Positions 1 to 11,800 are shown, counted from the stretch's first letter. The stretch: 64,000 nucleotides of DNA from Salticus scenicus (GCA_963930645.1 OZ005662.1:5647436-5711435), one strand, 5' to 3'. Numbers and translations: made by a program. The notes: a model not told the origin generated them from the letters alone.

Positions 1-1212
1 TAGAGTCTTCAAAATTTCTTTTAACCTATCATCGAAATTTTAACAGTGCCTTACATATTTCTGCCAGTCCATAAAATTCGATATGTGAATGTTGTAAAAT
101 ATGATTATTTACGATCTTTAACATGCATAAATACTGGGTTGGATACAAAATCTCACGTGGATAAAATATCGCCTATATAAATGAATGGAAAGCAAAAAGA
201 AGTTGGTAATTATTAATAATGTTGTATAAAATTTCATGCCAACACATACTTTAGTCAGAGCACTGGCATACACACAAACTCATCACAAAAATTGTTATAA
301 ATTTTGCTTAAAAGAGTTTAAAGACTATATTAATTAACTTTTTTTAAAGATTAGTCATGAAGAATTCAATCGTGCTTATCTATTTTAAAATTTTTAATTA
401 AGGTTTGTGAACAGTGTTCAGCTTTGATGTCAGCAGTAATGTAGAATATTTTAAAAATGTATTTTGAATGATGAAAAGCAAATGATAAAATAACTTAAAA
501 TTAAATATAGATAAAATAATAAAATTCCATTCTATAATGTATTTATTTATTTTAATTAATTAATATTAATTTATAAGGCCCCGTGGTCCTTACCAAAGAT
601 CATACGTGACAGAAATACAAATTTTCAAATAGAATATATTATTTTTTTGACGCGATATTTTGTCCAGCGATATTATGTCCGGATCCCATAAATACTAAAG
701 AAATTTTTAAAAATCTTTTCATCCGGATTACAAATAGTTATTCAAAACGAAAGCTTGCAAAAGTCTAACGAGATGACAACGACCGCTTAGTTACACCTTA
801 GTTACCCATTACTTATTTATTTCTTTTTCCTCAATGGACATTAACAATAGCGGAATTGTTCGAGAGTGACATGCAGAACTGTTTTAAGATGAAAAATGGT
901 TCTTGCCCATCGTTGTAGAACATGTTCTCAATTTGTTTCACGCAGCTGGCCAAGTGCGACGAAATTGTAACAAATTAACGGTCACAGACAAAAAATCAAT
1001 CACGTCAGAAAATAAATTCATGCAGCAGTTTCCCTGACGAAAAAAAGAAGAAACAAATATTGTTTCTCCCCATATGCATAATAATTACTATTCTCTCGAG
1101 GTGCAACCATTTAACCTTTATCTCGTCTGCTTTTGTGTTATTTTTAAGTTGAACGTTCTCTCGTATATTTGGAAGTTGTTGAGAGACAGCTTTACTTGTA
1201 TTTCATATTTGA
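1..1212. other. Intronic or intergenic, no feature recognised
   Basis: AT-rich sequence without a convincing ORF or repeat end. A run of AT-rich oligomers near 530-575. Confidence 0.5.
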
Positions 1213-1963
1213 CTTTTAGAGTTCGATAGATTTGTATCTTTTGAAATGTCCAGAATAGGATTCGACCATTTTTAGAAAGTGTCTGTCTAAAAATGGTCTA
1301 TGTGTGAAAAAAATTTGCGTTAGATCTAGATTAAGAAATAATACTCAGAATTTAATGAAAATTTATATTTAGATGCACCTTGACATGCATTGGTGTCTAT
1401 CAATTTTTGGTGCCTGTCGCTCAACAGGTGGTTGTATCGTATACTGACCAAACGTCTCCATTTTCTGGGGACAAATGGAGACGCCCCCTTTTTTTAAGGC
1501 ATTTTTCTAAGTTTTAAAAAATTGTAGAAACTAAATTATTAATCAATAACACTTTACATTTAGTCCTTATTTGTTAGGAATGAAAAAATACGTCCATAAT
1601 TTGATAATTGTAAGCAATTTTTAATGCTTCTGTATTATAAAGGTACTTTGATCTGGTAAGCGTATTGTATCGTTCAGTTTTTCTTTTTTTTCTTCTAATA
1701 TGACAGTTTAGGAGAAAATTTCGTATAAATATATACATAATGGGGATTAGTTTTAGCCAATCATTAAGGAATTTATATATATTATTTATTTATATATAAT
1801 AGTAAAAGTCAACCAGGATAAAATTGTTGTATGTGTAGGAACATGAGTGTAAATTTTCAATACGTGTATTTTTCAAAAGTGTTCGTTCAATTCGTTTAAA
1901 ACGAGCCGTTGAACCATAGATCTGCGATAATTTGGGACAAAGTTATCGATTTTAGATAAAAAA

Positions 1964-1965
<2 letters not shown>
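1213..1965 (+). mobile_element. Old Helentron-like copy split by a hAT-like element
   Basis: Diverged match to the Helentron family: ATTCGACCATTTTTAGAAAG, CACCTTGACATGCATTGGTG, CTCAACAGGTGG, then after 1672 AAATTTCGTATAAATA and AGTTATCGATTTTAGA. Both termini are lost. Confidence 0.6.
1440..1664. mobile_element. hAT-like miniature element with 8-bp target duplication
   Basis: 225 bp, ends TATACTGACCA and CTGGTAAGCGTA, flanked by TTGTATCG at 1432-1439 and 1665-1672. It interrupts the old Helentron exactly after CAACAGGTGG. An inverted sister copy lies at about 17669-17895. Confidence 0.72.
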
Positions 1966-2000
<35 letters not shown>

Positions 2001-2097
2001 CTCATTTGATTCTTTGTAATTCTTTTTCATTTTTTTCTCGTTTTCCCCATTCAAACTGTGATAGGGACTGTGTTTTGGTGTAAATAACTGGAATTTG

Positions 2098-2131
2098 TGT
2101 AGGAAATTAGAGGAAAATATTGTAATGGTAA

Positions 2132-2165
<34 letters not shown>

Positions 2166-2325
2166 GCAGCTGTTTACCTAGGAGCGATAAATAACCTAAA
2201 TGCCATCCCATGAAATCTGATTAATATTTTTTATCCGTTTCCTTGTATGAATGTTATTAAGTTATTTCAATTAAACCGTCTAGTTTGTTATTTTTACTTT
2301 CGTTTACTTTCTGTATGTTAACGGT
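2098..2325 (+). repeat. Local direct duplication, copy 1
   Basis: GTAGGAAATTAGAGGAAAAT to TTTACTTTCTGTATGTTA, repeated with ~90% similarity at 3812-4025. Both copies hold a T run of different length and the box AATGCAGCTGTTTACC. Two miniature elements lie between the copies. Confidence 0.7.
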
Positions 2326-2376
2326 ATTTTCATGCTCTGATTTTTGAATAATGGAGCTCAAGATAAGCCCATATTA

Positions 2377-2541
2377 CACTGTCAAAAAAAAAAAAAGTCC
2401 TATTTGCTGCAGTTTGCTGCCAGAAATTTTCTGTAATTCAGAAAAATACGTTCTATCAACGTAATTTTTCCGTTGATAGAACGAATTTTTCTGAATTACA
2501 GAAAGTTTCTGGCAGCAAACAGGACTTTTTTTTTGACAGTG
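2377..2541. mobile_element. Palindromic Tc1/mariner-type miniature element
   Basis: 165-bp near-perfect inverted repeat, ends CACTGTCAAAAAAAA and TTTTTTTTGACAGTG, flanked by TA. The short ORF spanning its right arm is not a gene. Confidence 0.8.
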
Positions 2542-3183
2542 TATAACGTGTGCAAAGCAGGATTTCAGCCAGGGATTCTGGACTTCGAGGAGAGCGAGAG
2601 ACCTAAATACATAATATTAAATTATAAAAATATCCTTTTTTTTATTTCAGCCAAATTTTTAACAATGAACATTTTCAAATTAAAGCAGTAATTCTCTAAG
2701 GGTGAAATTCTTCTGATGTACCTGTGGTATTCAAGTGAAATGTGTGTCCAGATATAAAAAGAACTACAGTTTTTCTATTCGATATTTCCAATTATTATTA
2801 TTTATTATTATTTATAATTGTTTTAACTACTCATATAGGTTTTTAGCTCTAATTTTCTTTAATGTTTGGATGCCAATTTGGCGGTTTTAGTGGTGCCGAG
2901 AAAGAAATTCGCCCAATCGCCAAGCAGTGGTCTTTACATAGCACTTTCTTTTAAATTATCTTTTTGACTTATTTTATTTGTTTCAAATCATGTGTAAAAT
3001 TTATTTTTTTTCTCAATACATTGTTGCAATTACGTGTCATTTTTTTTTTCTTTCTAAATCAGCCTTCTTCCAATCTTTTATTCATTCCTCCAAACCAAGG
3101 ATAATTTTTTTTTCAATACATTTTTGGGGCAATGAGGTCAGTTTCGAGCCTTAGTTTCGGGAAACTTGGGATTTTATTATTAA

Positions 3184-3613
3184 CGGCCCACTTCACTTAT
3201 CGTCGCTGGAAGCCCGAGCCAATGTTATTCCATTGGGAATGTTTCTTTACAAATAACTTATTAACTAATACATATTTTTAAATTATGTTTTCACATTCAG
3301 AAAATTCCCAACTGTTAAATGGACGGACCTTTTTTAAAAAATTATTTTTTTAATTTTTCATATTTCATTTTGAAATTGCAAAATGAAAAAAATTCACATA
3401 TTGAAAATTCGTATTTTGCAGCTTCAAAATAAAATAAAAAAATTAAAAAAAAATATTTTGTTTAAAAAAGGTCCGTCCATTTAACAGCTGGGAATTTTCA
3501 AAATGTGAAAACAGAATTTAAAAATATGTATTAGTTAATAAGTTATTTGTAAAGAAAAATTTCGGCTTCCGACATTAGCTTCGGCTTCCGGCGGCGGTGA
3601 GTGAAGAGGGCCC
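3184..3613. mobile_element. piggyBac-like foldback miniature element
   Basis: 430 bp with long inverted arms: CGGCCCACTTCACT at the left, AGTGAAGAGGGCCC at the right, and further inside ATGGACGGACC with GGTCCGTCCAT. Flanked by TTAA at 3180-3183 and 3614-3617, the piggyBac target. No coding capacity. Confidence 0.75.
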
Positions 3614-3811
3614 TTAAGAAGATTATGATGAATATGAGGTTCTTTTTCTAAACACATTATTATTATATGTTAATTAACAGTAGTTGTTTTCATTATGTAA
3701 GAGACAAGTGTAGCAGTTTACGAAAAAAAGTTCAGCCACATACACACGAACAGAAAATTATAAAAAATTCTCAAAGTTTAACTATGTCCACCTTTGGCTC
3801 ACTACCTTATA

Positions 3812-4025
3812 GGAAATTAGGGGAAAATGTTGTAATGGTAACAACATTTTTTTTTTAATGCAGCTGTTTACCCAGGAGCGATAAATAGCCTAAATGTCAT
3901 CCCATCAAATCTGATTAATATTTTTTATACGTTTCCTTGTATGAATATTATTAAGTTATTTCAATTAAACAATCTAATTTGTTATTTTTAAATATAGCGG
4001 TTACTTTCTGTATTATATTCTGTTA
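3812..4025 (+). repeat. Local direct duplication, copy 2
   Basis: Second copy of 2098-2325; it has a shorter T run (ten T against about 30). Confidence 0.7.
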
Positions 4026-4184
4026 ATATGGAGATATATTATTTCAAAATGAATTCCGAAATATCGACGATTGTTCACTATACTTTCTCAAAATGAAGCA
4101 GCATATTGAACAATGTCATTGTGGAAGCGAATACGGCTTTCTCGTTTAACGGCTTAAGATTAAAGGCTTTTTCTCGCAAAAATT

Positions 4185-4375
4185 CAAAAAATTATACTTT
4201 CAAAACACCAATTTACGGGCTACTACCGTTTAGCTAGTAAAACGGTCATTCCCCGTAAAGTTATATGGTCATTTCTTAAATTATGCTTTCAAAACATTAA
4301 TTTACGGATTATGACCGTTTAGGTAGTAAAACGGTCATTTCCCCTAAAATTATACGGTCAAATAGCGTGATTTTA
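4185..4375 (+). repeat. Two-unit tandem repeat of ~78 bp
   Basis: The units TTACGG...CTACTACCGTTTAGCTAGTAAA and TTACGGATTATGACCGTTTA with AACGGTCATTTCCCC run head to tail; each contains ACCGTTT/AAACGGT inverted pairs. A T run and ACAGTGTA follow at 4380-4408, possibly a miniature-element end. Confidence 0.55.
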
Positions 4376-4409
4376 CATTTTTTTTTTTTTTTTTTTTTTT
4401 TTACAGTGT

Positions 4410-5229
4410 ATATTTCTCTTCAGTAATCTTTATATGCGGAAAAAAATATCTAAAACGTCTTAGCAATAACTTAAGCATATATCGTAATGTTCCCGGCAAG
4501 TCTTTAACATTAGAATTCTCGCTATCAAATCGACAAACCCAAGTCATAAATTAATCCCGAACAATATGAAAATATAAATATTTTTGTTCGATTTTATTCC
4601 ATTCTTTCACGTTCGTTAATCTCCAAACGATCTTTTCCTGAATTTTGACAAAGCCTACAACAATGCTTTATAAATAATGTAATCGTTATCGACAGTGAAA
4701 GTGAATTGGCCGCACCCGCATTGTGCGAGTGTAGGCATAAAAAATGACGTCATGGCGTGTGTCATTCTTAATGCTGTTGCGGGAACCTGTTATAGCATTC
4801 CATTTAAGGAAAAGGCATTGTACAGGCTCGATTTTATCTACATTGATTATCATATTTCTTGAAAAATCATAATGTTTATGCGGAATTTAATTTTGGTTTT
4901 ATTATTTCAGATTTCTTCTTAAAACTCATAGAGTTGCTGCTTAATTGCTGGATATTTGAATATAATGATAAACAGGTGTGTCATTTCATAGATGAATATT
5001 TACTGAGCAAATATATTTTTTCGTCTGCCATTTTTGCTGAAAGAATGGTAATTTATTGATCTAAATCTCTATCTCGTCAAATTCTATGTCTATATCTATC
5101 TCTAATCTCGTCATATTCTATAATGCGTTGGGAGCGTCGAGCACCTAAATTTAGGCCTTTTTTACTTAGGTTTCTTATGTCCCTTCTCTGTTCGGTAGAT
5201 AGCAACACTACTCTGAAATTTAACAAATA
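4410..5229. other. No feature recognised
   Basis: AT-rich. The ORF 4859-5059 has no supporting signal. Confidence 0.45.
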
Positions 5230-5415
5230 ACTGTTCAGAGAAAGCCAATTGCAGAAATCATTTTGCTTTTCTTAGTAGGCGCTAGTGCGTCGTTGCTTCT
5301 TTAATGATGCCCTTGTGGCTATGTTTTTTCACCTGATGAAAGACCGAGCTATTATTTTGACATTAAACAACTTTTGGGTGTTTTTACAGTTTATGGTGTT
5401 TTCTTACAAAGTTAT
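5230..5415 (+). mobile_element. Possible diverged Penelope 3' end with hammerhead-like core
   Basis: Resembles the Penelope tail: a stretch with GTGCGTCGTTGC, then CACCTGATGAAAG (core CTGATGA at 5333-5339), then TTAAACAAC and GGGTG, then TTTATGGTGTTTTCTTAC, as in the 35-kb copy. Stem I can form (CACC with GGTG), but the GAAAC box is degraded to TTAAAC and stem II is poor. Probably an ancient relic. Confidence 0.4.
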
Positions 5416-5538
5416 TTATTAATTAAATTAATTAATTATTTGAATTGAATCAGGTTAAAAAATAAATGTTTCAAATCAAAAATTTCTCCAAAATTAAAAA
5501 TGTTGATATTTTCTTTTTAGTTATTTATTTTCAACTTA

Positions 5539-7174
5539 CACTGCATAAAAAAAGTAGACGGACACTTACATGTAATACTTTAAAGCCGTTTAATTTTTTA
5601 ATTAGAGATATGAGGCTCATTTCTCTAATATAATTATTTTCTTGAGATATCATATATTATTATTTTTTGGATACACATTCAATCCTTTTGAATTATGTAG
5701 TGGAAAAATTCAGGAAACAAAAATTATGCATATTTGCACTGTAATTTTTCTTAAAAAAAGTAGACGGACACATCATGTATCTCTAAAATAAAACGTTTTT
5801 AGTAAGGGGTTTGTCTCCCATTTGCTTTAATAATATCGAATACTCTGTTAGGCATCGAATCAATGAGATTCTGAATTTTATTTTGACAGAAAATTTCCCA
5901 AATGTTTGTAAGAGCTTTTTTGAGCTGGTGAATTAATTCATACTGGCGTCCACCCTTATAAATTTTACGAACAAGTATAGCCCAAATGTTTTCTACAGGA
6001 TTCATATCCGGACTCTTGGCTGGCCAGGGTAAAACATTGAAGTTGTTCTCATGAAACCATTTTTTAACGTTGTTAGCGGTGTGTATTGGCGCTCTGTCTT
6101 GTTGGAAAATCCAGTTTTCTCCTCCAAGGTCACACGAAAATGGCAAAAGCTCACTGCTTAGTGTTTCAATATAATCTTTTAAGTCTGCTTCTTACTTAGG
6201 AACACTAAATTTGCCCTTCCACCATAGCCAACAGCTAGCCACACCATCATGCCACCACCAACAACTTGCCGAGTTAGAGTACACTTTGTCTTCTTTCTCC
6301 AAACTGTGCCAATATTATTGATAATCATCTGAGCCGTCTAAATTAAATTTTTTCTCATCTGGAAAAACTACAGATATCCATTCTGTAGTCCAAAACATAT
6401 AGTTTTGAGGCCACTGTAGGCGTTCTGTCACGTGGTGATCCTTCCAGCATGGATGATGTTTTCTCTTCTTATACCCAAAGAGCTCTGAGTGCTTAATGTA
6501 GTTATAAATTGTCTGAGAAGTTACGTTAGTAATTCCTGTGCTTATTCGAACTCTGAAAATTGATGCTCCAGTTTTTTTCAGCTCAGTAAAAATTTTTCTT
6601 TGGTCTCTAAGCGAAAGTTTCTTTGGTCGGCCACTCTTTTTCTTTACGCCATGGGCTTCAGGAGCACGTAGAAAATCGCTGATGCTACTTTTGCTTATTA
6701 GAAGTAGCCTACTAACTTTTCTGACTCCTTTATTGATATTTTTCAGCGATATAATCTGTCCTTTCTGGTAATTAGTTAGAGGAATTCCTCGCGGCATGGC
6801 GCATTCATCTCCAAGAAATTTAACTACATAAAACCATCTTGTCAAGCACGTTAGCAATTTTCAACATGCCAAATGTACATGTACATGCAAAACTGGTATT
6901 CGGCAAGAAACACCCACTTAGATAATTTCAGTTTTGACCAGTGTCCGTCTACTTTAAAAAAAAAAAATATATTGTGCAAATGTATATCTTTTCTCTTTTC
7001 TGCATTTCCTTACATCAAAATTATAAATAATTGAATATTTTTATTTGTCTGTCAAAAATATGAAGATTCATAAGTATAAACATGTTAAATAATTTTAATT
7101 GACATTTCCTATTAAACAAAGACGGGGTTTTAAAAAACTGTAAAGAAGTGTCCGTCTACTTTTTTTATGCAGTG
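5539..7174 (-). mobile_element. Tc1-type DNA transposon, degenerate, with IR/DR termini
   Basis: The element has perfect ~29-bp terminal inverted repeats (CACTGCATAAAAAAAGTAGA and onward) at 5539-5567 and 7146-7174, each flanked by a TA target dinucleotide (5537-5538 and 7175-7176). The inner motif AAAGTAGACGGACA recurs in the same orientation as each end at about 5757-5770 and inverted at about 6942-6956. This gives the paired inner and outer direct repeats known as IR/DR in Sleeping Beauty-like Tc1 elements. Length is 1636 bp, normal for an autonomous Tc1 element. The transposase lies on the minus strand and is broken, so this copy is not expected to be active. A TG microsatellite sits at 7185-7216, just past the right end. 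Confidence 0.95.
5799..6797 (-). pseudogene. Tc1-family DD34E transposase, broken by a stop and frameshifts
   Basis: The family catalyses cut-and-paste transposition into TA sites. The likely start is the ATG at 6797 (MPRGIPLTNYQKG), giving the paired helix-turn-helix region, with a GRPKK linker near residue 57. The first catalytic Asp is in FPDEKKFNLDG. The downstream part carries the second Asp (WIFQQDRAPIHT) and the Glu (PDMNPVENIW), with 34 residues between them, so it is DD34E. The frame is interrupted three times: an in-frame TAA at about 6313, where a Tyr is expected; a frameshift near 6300; and another with a stop near 6185, just before the residues leading into the segment 6146-5799. 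The Gly/Met-rich core strand of the RNase-H fold is readable in a third frame at about 6190-6290. The C-terminus is complete at 5799. Confidence 0.9.
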
Positions 7175-7217
<43 letters not shown>

Positions 7218-7654
7218 TATGTAGCCGAAGGTGTCTTGAGGAAATTCAATGAACAGAAGATAATTCCATGATATCACACTTACTGAAGAACAGACGACAT
7301 ATAATGGAACAGAAACTACTCATAAGGATGATATATAAAAGCAGACACTGAATAGTAGTACAATGCTTATTCCATAGCTTAAACATATGTCAAGTAGTTT
7401 AATACAGTAGTAGACACTGGGACTGAGTTAATCACCTACGCGTGCCATACCAAACTGTTGAACTAGAACACGAGTCATCCATGGCTCTACCCTCATACTT
7501 GGTGCTCTTAGCGCTAACACCAGGACGAACGACTCACTCAACCTGCTCACTGAAGATCTCACAAGCTCGCTCCACTGTCAGCCGGATAATGCCAAAACTC
7601 CCGCTCGACTTCTGGTAAAGGAAGCACTCTCCATTGACTGGTGGAAGAACGCGT

Positions 7655-7872
7655 CCCATATATACATACTTGCCAACATCCTGATTAATATTCCGTAGTA
7701 TTGTTAGCCCCACCTTCTTTTTCACACCAGTATCTTTTTAGAGTATTTTTCTTCTTATTTAATCATAATTGCATTTAGAGAATATTATTCTAAAAAATTA
7801 CTAGTGTGGAAAAAAGGGCAGGACTAACAACACTACGGAATATTAATTAGGATGTTGGTAAGTATGATATAT
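7655..7872. mobile_element. Foldback miniature element
   Basis: Inverted arms of ~100 bp: ACTTGCCAACATCCTGATTA at the left and TAATTAGGATGTTGGTAAGT at the right, flanked by TATATA-type sequence. Superfamily not determined. Confidence 0.65.
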
Positions 7873-8227
7873 ATATATATATATATGCAGTGAACCTTAA
7901 AGGGTTAAAATAAATATATGTTTGTTTTCGAGAAAGTGTAGTCCAATTTGAGGAACAATTTCATGCTTTTTATGTAAAAAGTTATTTGTTAAAACTTTGA
8001 TTGATATAAAAGAGTGATATTTTGTAATTTAATATTGCGGATCTCCTTGAAGTTCTCAGCCCTTGATTAAACTGCCCATGCAATATTATGGACTTGATAT
8101 CATGGTGAAAATATGTTACTAATTATAATGTGAATGAATACCTACAAGATATTATTAAAATAAGTTTCGCCATGCACAAACTTCATTCCAACGAGAAACA
8201 TACAGAGACCTAACAAAATATAAATTT

Positions 8228-8882
8228 TTGACTATTTTTCTACACATTCACCACCGACAATGATACATTTGTTGTACCGTGAAATAGATTTCAAAAAACC
8301 ATTATGGAAAACTGATGCTTAGCATTTCAAGAAAGCTCTTCACAACTTGTTGCGTCTCTCTGTTGCTTCAGAAGTGGTGTCCCAATGGTGTTGACATCAG
8401 TTCAAGAGACAGGCGGAAATTTGATCGAGCTGTAGATCGGGGAATACTAGGACGGACGAGTTCTTTTGTGCCCCTTGCTGTGTGGGGCCTTGCATCATTG
8501 TTTAAGAATGAAATCTCTCAAATCAAGAGTCTGCGTGAAAGGGTGGACTTCAGTTTAGTGAAAATAGGGCAACAACGTGTCGCATCGATAGTCCTCGAAA
8601 TGAAGGAATTTATCGAAATGACATCCTTTGAATCTCAGAACATTTTCAGCATAACATTTCCTGCGGATTGCGACACATTCAATTTTTCCATTACGGGTGA
8701 ATTGGTTGCATCCACGTTATTGCAGTAGAATAGGGTTACGTCCGAAGCAATGAAGAGGTGCAGTAGGCTATAAAGAACGGCGCTAAATCGCTCGGCTTTT
8801 TCAAAATGGTGTCTTGAAATAGATTTCACGGTACGACAAATGTGTCACTGTCATTGTTGACTATGTGGAAAAATAGCCAAAA
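8228..8882. mobile_element. DNA element with ~62-bp terminal inverted repeats and a decayed core
   Basis: Left GACTATTTTTCTACACATTC to TTGTACCGTGAAATAGATTT mirrors the right end at 8811-8880. Between them is an ORF (8315-8728, 137 residues) that matches no family I know; it may be antisense to a decayed transposase. The less AT-rich core suggests former coding sequence. Superfamily unclear. Confidence 0.55.
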
Positions 8883-9062
8883 GTGTGTATTTTGCTAAGT
8901 CATTGTTTATGCTTTTGTTTGTAATAGAGCTTACTTATCCTTGCCCTTGACAAGACTTACTTTCGGAACACCCCTCGCATTTAAAGAGTTTCACTTAATA
9001 ACGGAGATATTATTGGAGAGCAAAAACGCGTTGTTCAGCATGAAACATTTAACAATATAAAA

Positions 9063-9253
9063 ACAGTTGAATCTCGTTAACGTGAATCTCAAGGGGGATA
9101 AAAAATTTGTTTATGTTATCAGTAGTTCATGCTATTAGTAACTAACCTTTATATAATTAATCTTCATTTTGACTGGGATTGTGGAAACAGTTCATGTTAA
9201 AAGTAATTCACGTTAACAGTGTATCACGTTACAGTTAATGAGGTTCGACTGTA
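9063..9253. mobile_element. Tc1/pogo-type miniature element, copy 1
   Basis: CAGTTGAATCTCGTTAACGT at the left mirrors ATGAGGTTCGACTGTA at the right; ~190 bp. Family members are at 16929-17120 and 46007-46187. Confidence 0.7.
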
Positions 9254-9382
9254 AATGAAAAAAAAAAAAAAAAAAATAATAATAATAATAATAATAAGAG
9301 CATTGTCATGATAATTTTTATGAACATATTATATTAAAAAAAAAAAATTACGCATATTAAATTATTTATCTTTCTCTTTCAG

Positions 9383-9551
9383 ATTCCTCATGAAGGCTTA
9401 GATGCTGGCGTCCAGTGTTTTGTAGTCGTGTGACATTGCCAGTATGCCCAGTAACGACAGATACGGCACGACGACTTCCAACGGAAGTCAACCCACCGTA
9501 ACCAGGACTGTTACTAAAAGCGTGGTGCCAGTGGGTTCGACAGATCTTGTG
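9383..9551 (+). CDS. Candidate first coding exon of an unidentified host gene
   Basis: The exon is preceded by a pyrimidine tract ending CTTTCTCTTTCAG (AG at 9381-9382) and followed by the donor GTGAGT at 9552. The proposed start ATG is at 9444; 9383-9443 would be 5' UTR and holds two short upstream ORFs (9390-9401 and 9402-9425). The coding part is 108 nt, exactly 36 codons, beginning MPSNDRYGTTTSNG and rich in Ser, Thr and Val, as in a disordered N-terminus. It ends in phase 0 and joins 41755 in frame. Base composition is clearly less AT-rich than the flanks. I do not recognise the protein, and no domain, signal peptide or membrane segment is visible. Splice signals and frame are seen; that it is a real exon is inference, supported by the two matching downstream exons. 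Confidence 0.68.
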
Positions 9552-9948
9552 GTGAGTTCATTTCTTAAATTTCTTAAATTTTTCTGTAACGCCCACAAGA
9601 ATTAAAATACCCGCCATTAATTTGTCTTTGATCATGAACATCTAAACGTAAAAGATGTTTATTATTTTGACCCTCACTCCACGTATATCGTATACAATCA
9701 ATAATTTTAATAACCTATGTACTTTATATTTTCCCTTTTCCTCACTTATGTATCTGTTTCCATTGAACAGATTCGAAATCTTTGATCAGTTGTCATATTT
9801 TCTTGAACGTAATGTAAATTCCAGTTTCTCGTAAATAATACGTTACGACTTTTTACTTTACTTTTGTTTTGAGAATACAGATGGTACATGGACCGCCCAC
9901 TCCACAAATTTTAATAATGCCTCTGGTCGTTAGGCACCACGTATTACA

Positions 9949-10490
9949 AATATTGTTGTGTGTTCGGGGTTCGTAAATTGTTTCTGAATGAAAGTCGAAT
10001 CTAGCAGAGGCTCAAAAGTTTATTCACAGAAAATTCTAGGAGATTAGAGGTCTAAAAACCAGTTATCAACTTCAGCATTACCAGAAAACGCAGCTCAAAT
10101 AACAGCTGACAACAGCAAATTCACAGTACAAACTGTATTACAGTATTGGCACACACAGCCATGCGCTGCAAACAAGAGACTAGTCAGGAGTCCTTTATCG
10201 TAAGGCAGTTAGTGAGGAAATGACTGAAGACCGAAATCTGAATCCTTTAAATACCATTCTACAAATTCCATAATTTTCCATTAACTCGTAGAATATTCCA
10301 GTTGAAGCTTAAATATTTGGTATATCGATGATAAGGGTTTTCTCGCCAAGGAGCGAAGAAGTCGCCAAATTTCGCGCCAAGGCCAATACCTGCCTTGGTG
10401 AAGTTTTTTAACGTGTTTTTAACAAGAAATAAGCTATTTTAATAGGAAAACAAATTAGAAGTACAGAAAATAAACATTTTATAACCTGAC
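9949..10490 (-). repeat. LTR-like interspersed repeat, copy 1 (minus)
   Basis: Matches 28236-29321 in opposite orientation. In the minus direction it starts near AGTCAGGTTATAAAATG, has AATAAACTTTTGAGCCTCTG (an AATAAA signal) and ends CCCCGAACACACAACAATATT. TG/CA-like ends and a late poly(A) signal suggest a solo LTR, but no target duplication was found. Confidence 0.5.
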
Positions 10491-10493
10491 TAA

Positions 10494-10845
10494 CAAGGAA
10501 ACATTCAAAAGGTGTCGTCTTCAAAAACTATTTAAAAAAAAATACATATGATTCTACTCTTCATAAAACACCAGAAAGTGAACAAATTATCGGCTGAAAG
10601 GAGTTACAGCGACCACAAAAAATATCATGGCGATTTCACACTATTAGACGATTGATTTTCAGTACTTGGGGGAGGAACAAAATACGGTTCTGTTCGTACA
10701 CGGCAACCTCGGTGCTAGCGAACTTATCGCCTAACAGCGCTAAATCGCCAAAAATGCTTAATTTTGATAATTTTTTGTGGTCGCTGTAATTTATTTCAGC
10801 CGATAATTTTTTCACTTTCTGGTGTTTATGTGAAAAACTCCAGAT
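10494..10845. mobile_element. Truncated second copy of the Harbinger-like foldback
   Basis: Matches the element at 14585-15001 from its CAAGGAAACATTC end (preceded by TAA) through both arms, ending early near TTCTGGTGTTTATGTG. The right terminus is missing. Confidence 0.65.
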
Positions 10846-10979
10846 ACAGTTTCAAATTCATTTTTCCTTTTATTCTTTTTTTCAATTCTCTCTAATGGCT
10901 GGTTTTAGAACTTTTTTTCGGCCTCAAAATTTTTTGCTCGATAACATGGGGATGATAGATCTATATATATTACTATATC

Positions 10980-11192
10980 TATGCTTGAAACCACTTATCA
11001 ATTTGTATGAAATTCTGTGCAGTAGTTCTGAGACAGAATTGCCACGAAATTTTGTCACACATAGAGACAGAGAGACGTTTTCTAAAAATGGTCAAATTGT
11101 GTTCAAGACTTCTCAAAACGAGTCATTCCATCTAAAACTAGAGTTTGAAAATTTTTACGAATTCAATACTCTCTTCTGTTGAATATAGAAGA
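10980..11192 (-). mobile_element. Helentron-like 5' fragment
   Basis: AATTTGTATGAAATTCTGTG to TCTTCTGTTGAATATAGAAG corresponds to the first ~210 bp of the family in reverse. The ORF across it is an artefact of the repeat. Confidence 0.62.
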
Positions 11193-11242
11193 AAACAATG
11201 TTATATCATGTCATAGATGAATGGAAGCTTGTAATAGCCTAT

Positions 11243-11800
11243 TCCCATATTTAAAAATCTAAGACGGAAGGTGGCCGCTCACCACTATGCAGCGGTTTTG
11301 TTCGATTTCAATCTTTAGAGAGGGGCTCTGATGGCACTGTGGAGATTCAAAAGAGCCCGTTTCTAAAGATTAAACCTCCTCCGTTGTTTATTGCATAAAC
11401 AGAAAAAAAAATACAGAGGTCGCCAAAGCAGAGCTTTCACACGACAGAGGGCGACAAGGTAACAAGAATATAAAAAGAGGAACGGAGCCTTGCTCCCTCG
11501 CTTGGAAAGGCTTGTGTTGAAGAAATTATATGGACCTTCAAGAGAAAAGTTGGTACCCTCTGTCCCTCACTCACATTGTGGAGTGCGCGAGCAATGAAAC
11601 TTGTAAAGATACCTATTCCCATATTCAAAGATTCAAAGACGGAAGGAGGCCGCTCACCACTATGCAGCAGTTTTGAGAGATTTTAACCTTCAAAGAGGGG
11701 CTCTGACAACAAATGTCACATAACAATGTGAAATTTTGAAAGAGCCCGTTTCTAGAGGTTAAGTCTCCCCCGTTGTTTATTGCATAAATACTAAACCTAT
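11243..11800 (+). repeat. Direct repeats (~160-190 bp) around ~205 bp
   Basis: CCTATTCCCATAT...GACGGAAGG...GGCCGCTCACCACTATGCAG...AGAGCCCGTTTCTA...TTGTTTATTGCATAAA occurs at about 11243-11400 and again at about 11610-11795. The spacer (11403-11609) is unrelated, and its short ORF is not convincing. It could be a tandem duplication or a miniature LTR element. CCTATTCCCATAT starts again at 11798, favouring a tandem array. Confidence 0.6.
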
